Assembly: GCF_937616625.2 (NCBI RefSeq)
Contig: NC_065573.1
Location: forward strand, 4,727,001-4,791,000
Direction: 5' to 3'
Length of the DNA: 64,000 nt
Source of the DNA: Mercurialis annua
Taxonomy: Eukaryota; Streptophyta; Magnoliopsida; Malpighiales; Euphorbiaceae
The position numbers and the translations under genes are program-made. The stretch's first letter is position 1. Each line of letters opens with the position of its first letter. The notes under the pieces were generated by a model that had not been told where the DNA came from, did not search any database, and worked only from the letters and a program-made list of their open reading frames with translations. Of the stretch, positions 60,375 to 64,000 are shown in pieces.

Positions 60375-61097
60375 GGTTCGTTTCTTTCGGGCTTCTAGGG
60401 GGACTTTCCGGGGGCGATTCCGACGTGCTTTCGCCTAATAACCCGAGGTGTTTTTAATCAAAATTAGATATTTTAAAACAATAACTTGTGTTAAAAGAAA
60501 GTGAAATATTTTAAAGCCTAAGCCAAAGACTTTTAAAATGAGATTTTAAAAGTAAAGTTAAACGTTTAAAAAGGACTTTAAAAGAGTTAAAGTCGACGTT
60601 TAACCGGTTTAAAAGATTTAGCAAATGATGTTGCTAAATAATTAGTATATGGCTGTGAATTGTTTTGGCAATCAAGTCTATACTATTAAATGATTTTAAT
60701 TAGGTATAGTTATACCTAAAAGAACTTCTAGATTGAAGTCTAAACGTTTTCTCGAGGTGAAAACGGTTTAAATGGTTTTTAAAGAGAAAGAGACCATACG
60801 TGCTATGTGTTATGTGAATTGATTGATTTGATTAAACCTAGGTTTCAAGACCTAGATGTTTATACCAGAAATGAGTATTGATGTTTGGCTTGTGTGTTTT
60901 GTATGTTTGATCCGACTAGCTGTCCAGCAGTCAGACCAGGACTCAGGGGAGTCTGTCACACCTACGACGGTGCTAAGTAGTAACTTAGCAGTACTGTGAG
61001 TTTACGTGTTTACTTTTGAATATCAGTATTCAATTATTTTTAAATCCATAAATCGTAGTAGTATAACTTAGCCAGAAAGGTCCATTGGAACAAGCTA

Positions 61098-61129
61098 CCT
61101 ATTGGGCAGCAATAGGGTTGTGTGATCAC
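61098..61129 (+). promoter_or_regulatory. Conserved LTR stem-loop plus palindrome (element F)
   Basis: Perfect stem CCTATTG/CAATAGG (61098-61116) and palindrome GTGATCAC (61122-61129), preceded by GGAACAAGCTA; about 1.25 kb downstream of the TATA candidate. Confidence 0.7.
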
Positions 61130-62291
61130 CAACACCGATTACTAGATGTACTTCTGTCGAGGTATAGAGGTATGTCTGTCGTGTAAGTCATTGGGAAAGT
61201 AGATGCCCTGACTTCACGGGTAAACCCTGAGACGACAGTAATACAGTTACGGTCGCGGGTAAAACCGCGATGGCAGTTTCATGATTACGGTCCAGGTACC
61301 AGAGATACAGAATTGGACGGCAGTGACTCGGGTCACGGTCTTTATTCTGTTGTCTATAAGCTCGTGATAAGAGTGTGTCTGTAAGGAAAATTGTGGACTA
61401 GGGTTTCATATGGATCAACGTATTGGTAATATTTTATATATATATAACTGTTTTATATATATTATGCGATTTTGGTATTTATTTGTAAACTGTTTACTCA
61501 CTCAGAAATATTTATATTTCTGACCCGTTGTTGTTATCCCATTTTTCAGGAAACGAGATTTGAGGTCAGTCGAGCTTCCACATCCCTTCTTCAGGAAAGC
61601 TCTTCTTTGGTAATATACATAGAATTTTGTACTCTTAGTATGCTGCAATAGTATAAGTGTAATATGTCAACAGCCGTGCCACTAGTCCTCTGTTTGCAGA
61701 TACTCTGATAGGATCTAGTGCACGTGTGTACCTTTAGGGTGGCTTCTTAGTGACATATTGTGTCTAGTTACCGAGTCGGCCTCATGGGTTTTTGTGAGGG
61801 TCAAAAACAGTATGTTTTATATTCGCCGGCTATGTGTAACCGGTCCGCTGTGTATTTTAATATGTTTAATACCACCGTTGTGAGACGCAAAGGTGTCCGC
61901 ATTATTTTATTAAACATATTAACGGTGGCGTGTGGTCTGGAACAGGGATGCCTATGTGTTAAGGCAAGCGAAAGATAAGTCCCTGGTTTCCAGTAATCAC
62001 CACGCCAGGTTTTCAGAAGGAAGCGAGGGTTGAGATAACGAGGTTATCCAACTAGTACTTCTAAAACCAGATTTTGCCTATATGTGTGTTTTCAGAAATG
62101 TGTTTGGTTAAAAGAGAAAAGTTTTAACGGTATTTTCTGAAAACGGATCGTACGCGAGGTGCGATCTTTTAATAATATTTGCGAAAAATTTCTAGAGGTT
62201 CTAGGCTTGCTACGGGTTTCGGAACAACCATTCCCATTCCCTAGCGCCGGTCGTGACTTGGATTAGGGTGGAATTCGGGTCGTGACAAACG

Positions 62292-62303
62292 TGGTATCAG
62301 AGC
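62292..62303 (+). promoter_or_regulatory. Element F primer binding site
   Basis: TGGTATCAGAGC four bases after the LTR end, initiator tRNA-Met type. Confidence 0.93.
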
Positions 62304-64000
62304 AACATTTTAAGTACTCGACCATCTGAAGTACTGTTGCTGATACTTTTAAGTAAGATGTGTTAAGAATTATGGGGATTCTTAGTAGACTATTGCAGCA
62401 ACATAGGATTCGAGTCATGTCTTGATCAGTTTTCAGTTGTTGAAAACATTCAGCTATAAGTAGCAGCCTATATACCTGTGTAGTATATGTTGATGTTTGA
62501 TCAGGAACATATGATATGTTCTTGTGTTTGAAATGCGACGCTAACGAGGGAACATGTGAGATGTTCCTGTGTTCGAGACGCTCTATTAGAGTAGTACGCA
62601 ATGGTCAGATCAATTGACCAGTATTCAAGGAAGTCTATTATGTTCAAATACAGAACGAGGCGAAGATTTCAGAAGAATCGTTTGTTCGAGAAAATAGTTA
62701 GATTTTTTCTGAACTATACGTGTGATTGCTATGTGTTTTATTTTATATGTGTTTATAAGGTGTTATCTGTTATATGAAAACGTGTTTTTCTATAACTGTT
62801 ATATCGGCTACTTGCATTATGGCCACATGTTTCAGCATGTCTGGGCCTAGTCGAGCTCAGCCGCATGTCGTGCCTGATTGACATGGTTTGCCCAGTCAAC
62901 CAATTATGCCTGATAATCCATTAGAGGCTGAAGATTTTGCTTCAGTTGATAAGATGGATACTGACGATGATGCTATTGAATTAGAGGATCTGGAAAGATT
63001 AATGGGAAACATAGATGTTATTGACGACAGTATTGATTCAGTGTCTGAATCTACTGTTATATCAGCCTATATAAGGTTTAGGCTGGGGGAGGATTTAGAA
63101 AAGATAAACTATCTAAGGATAGTTCAACAAAGGATGAGTCATTCCCCAGGTCAAAGGTGGGAGAATGTGTATGCTAATGAGGAGCAAGAGGAATAAAGTT
63201 TGAATAGATTGAGACGCTATGTGAGAATGTTCATGAGGAAGGGAAAGGAAAACTTGCGCGTAGATGCGGACGAGGAAGAAAAAGGTTTGATGATTCGAGA
63301 GGCACTACCGCCTCAACAATCATCCTCAGGTAACATTTAGATATGTGTCTTGTGTTTAAGTAAGTACATTTATGTGTTTTAGTACGAAATACTAAAACTA
63401 GAAAACATAAAGTACAGAGATAAAGCATATCCTTAAACAAAACACACATACTAATGAACAATAACTGTTAATAAACAGCATAACGATGAATAATAACATA
63501 AAAGGTAAATGTTGAATACAGAACAATAAATCCTAATGGGAGGATTAGGAAAACCTTGAAATGGCACAGAGAAGTAGTTTGAAAAAAAAAAAACTTATTG
63601 AAGTTTTGTTTTACAGTTGAACATAAAATTGTGCTCAGATGCATTAAAGGTGCATGTTGCAAAAAAATCACTATAGAAGAAGCATACCTGAATTTTATAT
63701 ATATCATATATATACATAAAATGATTTTAATTAGGGCATGCATCATATATATTGATATATCAGTATATCAATAAAAAGTGAATTGAAATAGCAACTCCTT
63801 GGGGATGAGAGATGTCATCACCCTGAAGCACAATTGTATGAAAAAGGTTTTGAACCGTGAATTTGAGAATTCACAATTTGTTTTTAAAGTGAGATTTAAA
63901 AAAAGGCTTGCAAGCAAAACAAATTGATTTGTATTTGTTAAGCGTCAGTGTACGCGAGACAAAACTGTATTTGCTCAAACGAAAACTCTGTGATAGTGAC
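62304..64000 (+). mobile_element. Element F interior, running off the window
   Basis: Plus-strand interior with an untranslated leader of about 530 bp, an unrecognised acidic open frame (62888-63340) and then non-coding sequence. At 63802-63834 it shares the TTGGGGATGAGAGNTGTCAT block with the interior of element B. No gag, protease or RT is seen within 1.7 kb, so F may be non-autonomous. Confidence 0.8.
62888..63340 (+). pseudogene. Unrecognised acidic protein in element F
   Basis: I do not recognise it. A frame of about 150 codons is open except for one TAA at 63194-63196. The first in-frame ATG is at 62906 (MPDNPLEAEDF). The N-terminal half is very acidic (DKMDTDDDAIELEDLERLM), followed by a basic stretch after the TAA (RYVRMFMRKGKENL) and an acidic tail ending at TAG 63338-63340. 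Upstream, a separate short frame starts MSGPSRAQPH at 62838 and stops at once. The position after the primer site is where gag normally starts, but there is no capsid or zinc-knuckle motif. It could be a diverged gag N terminus or a private leader protein. Confidence 0.45.

Larger units (their letters stand above)
59001..62287 (+). repeat. Element F 5' LTR
   Basis: 3,287-bp plus-strand LTR from TGTAATACCCCG to GGGTCGTGACA, followed by a primer site. TATA candidate TATATATATAA at 59848-59858. Aligns with solo LTR X over its length, except that the palindrome arrays differ in sequence. The left flank is TCCTT; the right duplication is outside the window. Confidence 0.93.

Overview
The window is nuclear DNA from a flowering plant, probably a eudicot; the species cannot be named. 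The evidence is nested long terminal repeat (LTR) retrotransposons with plant Ty3/gypsy chromovirus coding regions (chromodomain, Tekay/Del-like), initiator-tRNA-Met primer sites, a plant Mutator-like element with spliced exons, Mutator-type MITEs with perfect 9-bp target duplications, and a decayed piece of plant 26S rDNA. I found no intact host gene. Every long coding region belongs to a mobile element and carries lesions.

Layout. 1-10786: element A, a minus-strand gypsy element with 3' LTR (cut by the window), pol, protease, gag and 5' LTR; at least seven stops or frameshifts. 10849-14044: element C, minus strand, an LTR plus the integrase tail and chromodomain, truncated. 14045-18861: non-coding DNA with a promoter-like block and a 60-bp tandem repeat. 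18862-21739: element H, plus strand, internally deleted. 21740-22607: ITS2/26S rDNA fragment. 22608-26433: AT-rich DNA with a 893-bp Mutator-type MITE. 26439-39708: solo LTR X, split by the complete non-autonomous element B (27077-37395, duplication ATACT). 40239-40555: MITE. 40744-46824: solo LTR D (duplication CTTTA), split by solo LTR G (41341-44630). 47223-47449: MITE. 48304-53890: a 5.6-kb Mutator-like element with 131-bp terminal inverted repeats, a six-exon transposase pseudogene and an antisense GRF-type zinc-finger remnant. 54652-55021 and 55321-55639: two more MITEs. 55748-59000: element E (minus). 59001-64000: element F (plus), which interrupts E and runs off the window.

How they relate. 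A and B share primer site, leader landmarks and LTR U5 sequence, so A-type elements could supply proteins for B. All nine LTR families in the window (A, B, C, D, E, F, G, H, X) share their termini and a compact dyad module: a 7-bp stem with a 5-nt loop, then 4-5 nt, then an 8-bp palindrome. The stem sequence differs between families but pairing is kept (CCTATTG/CAATAGG, CCTAATG/CATTAGG, CCCGATG/CATCGAG), and the palindrome switches between GTGATCAC and GTGCGCAC. This compensatory pattern is the strongest sign of an undescribed functional element. Most families also carry a private array of CG-cored palindromes, either just upstream of the likely TATA box or several hundred bases downstream of it.

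All alignments and counts were made by eye. Family names come from recognised protein motifs, not database searches.
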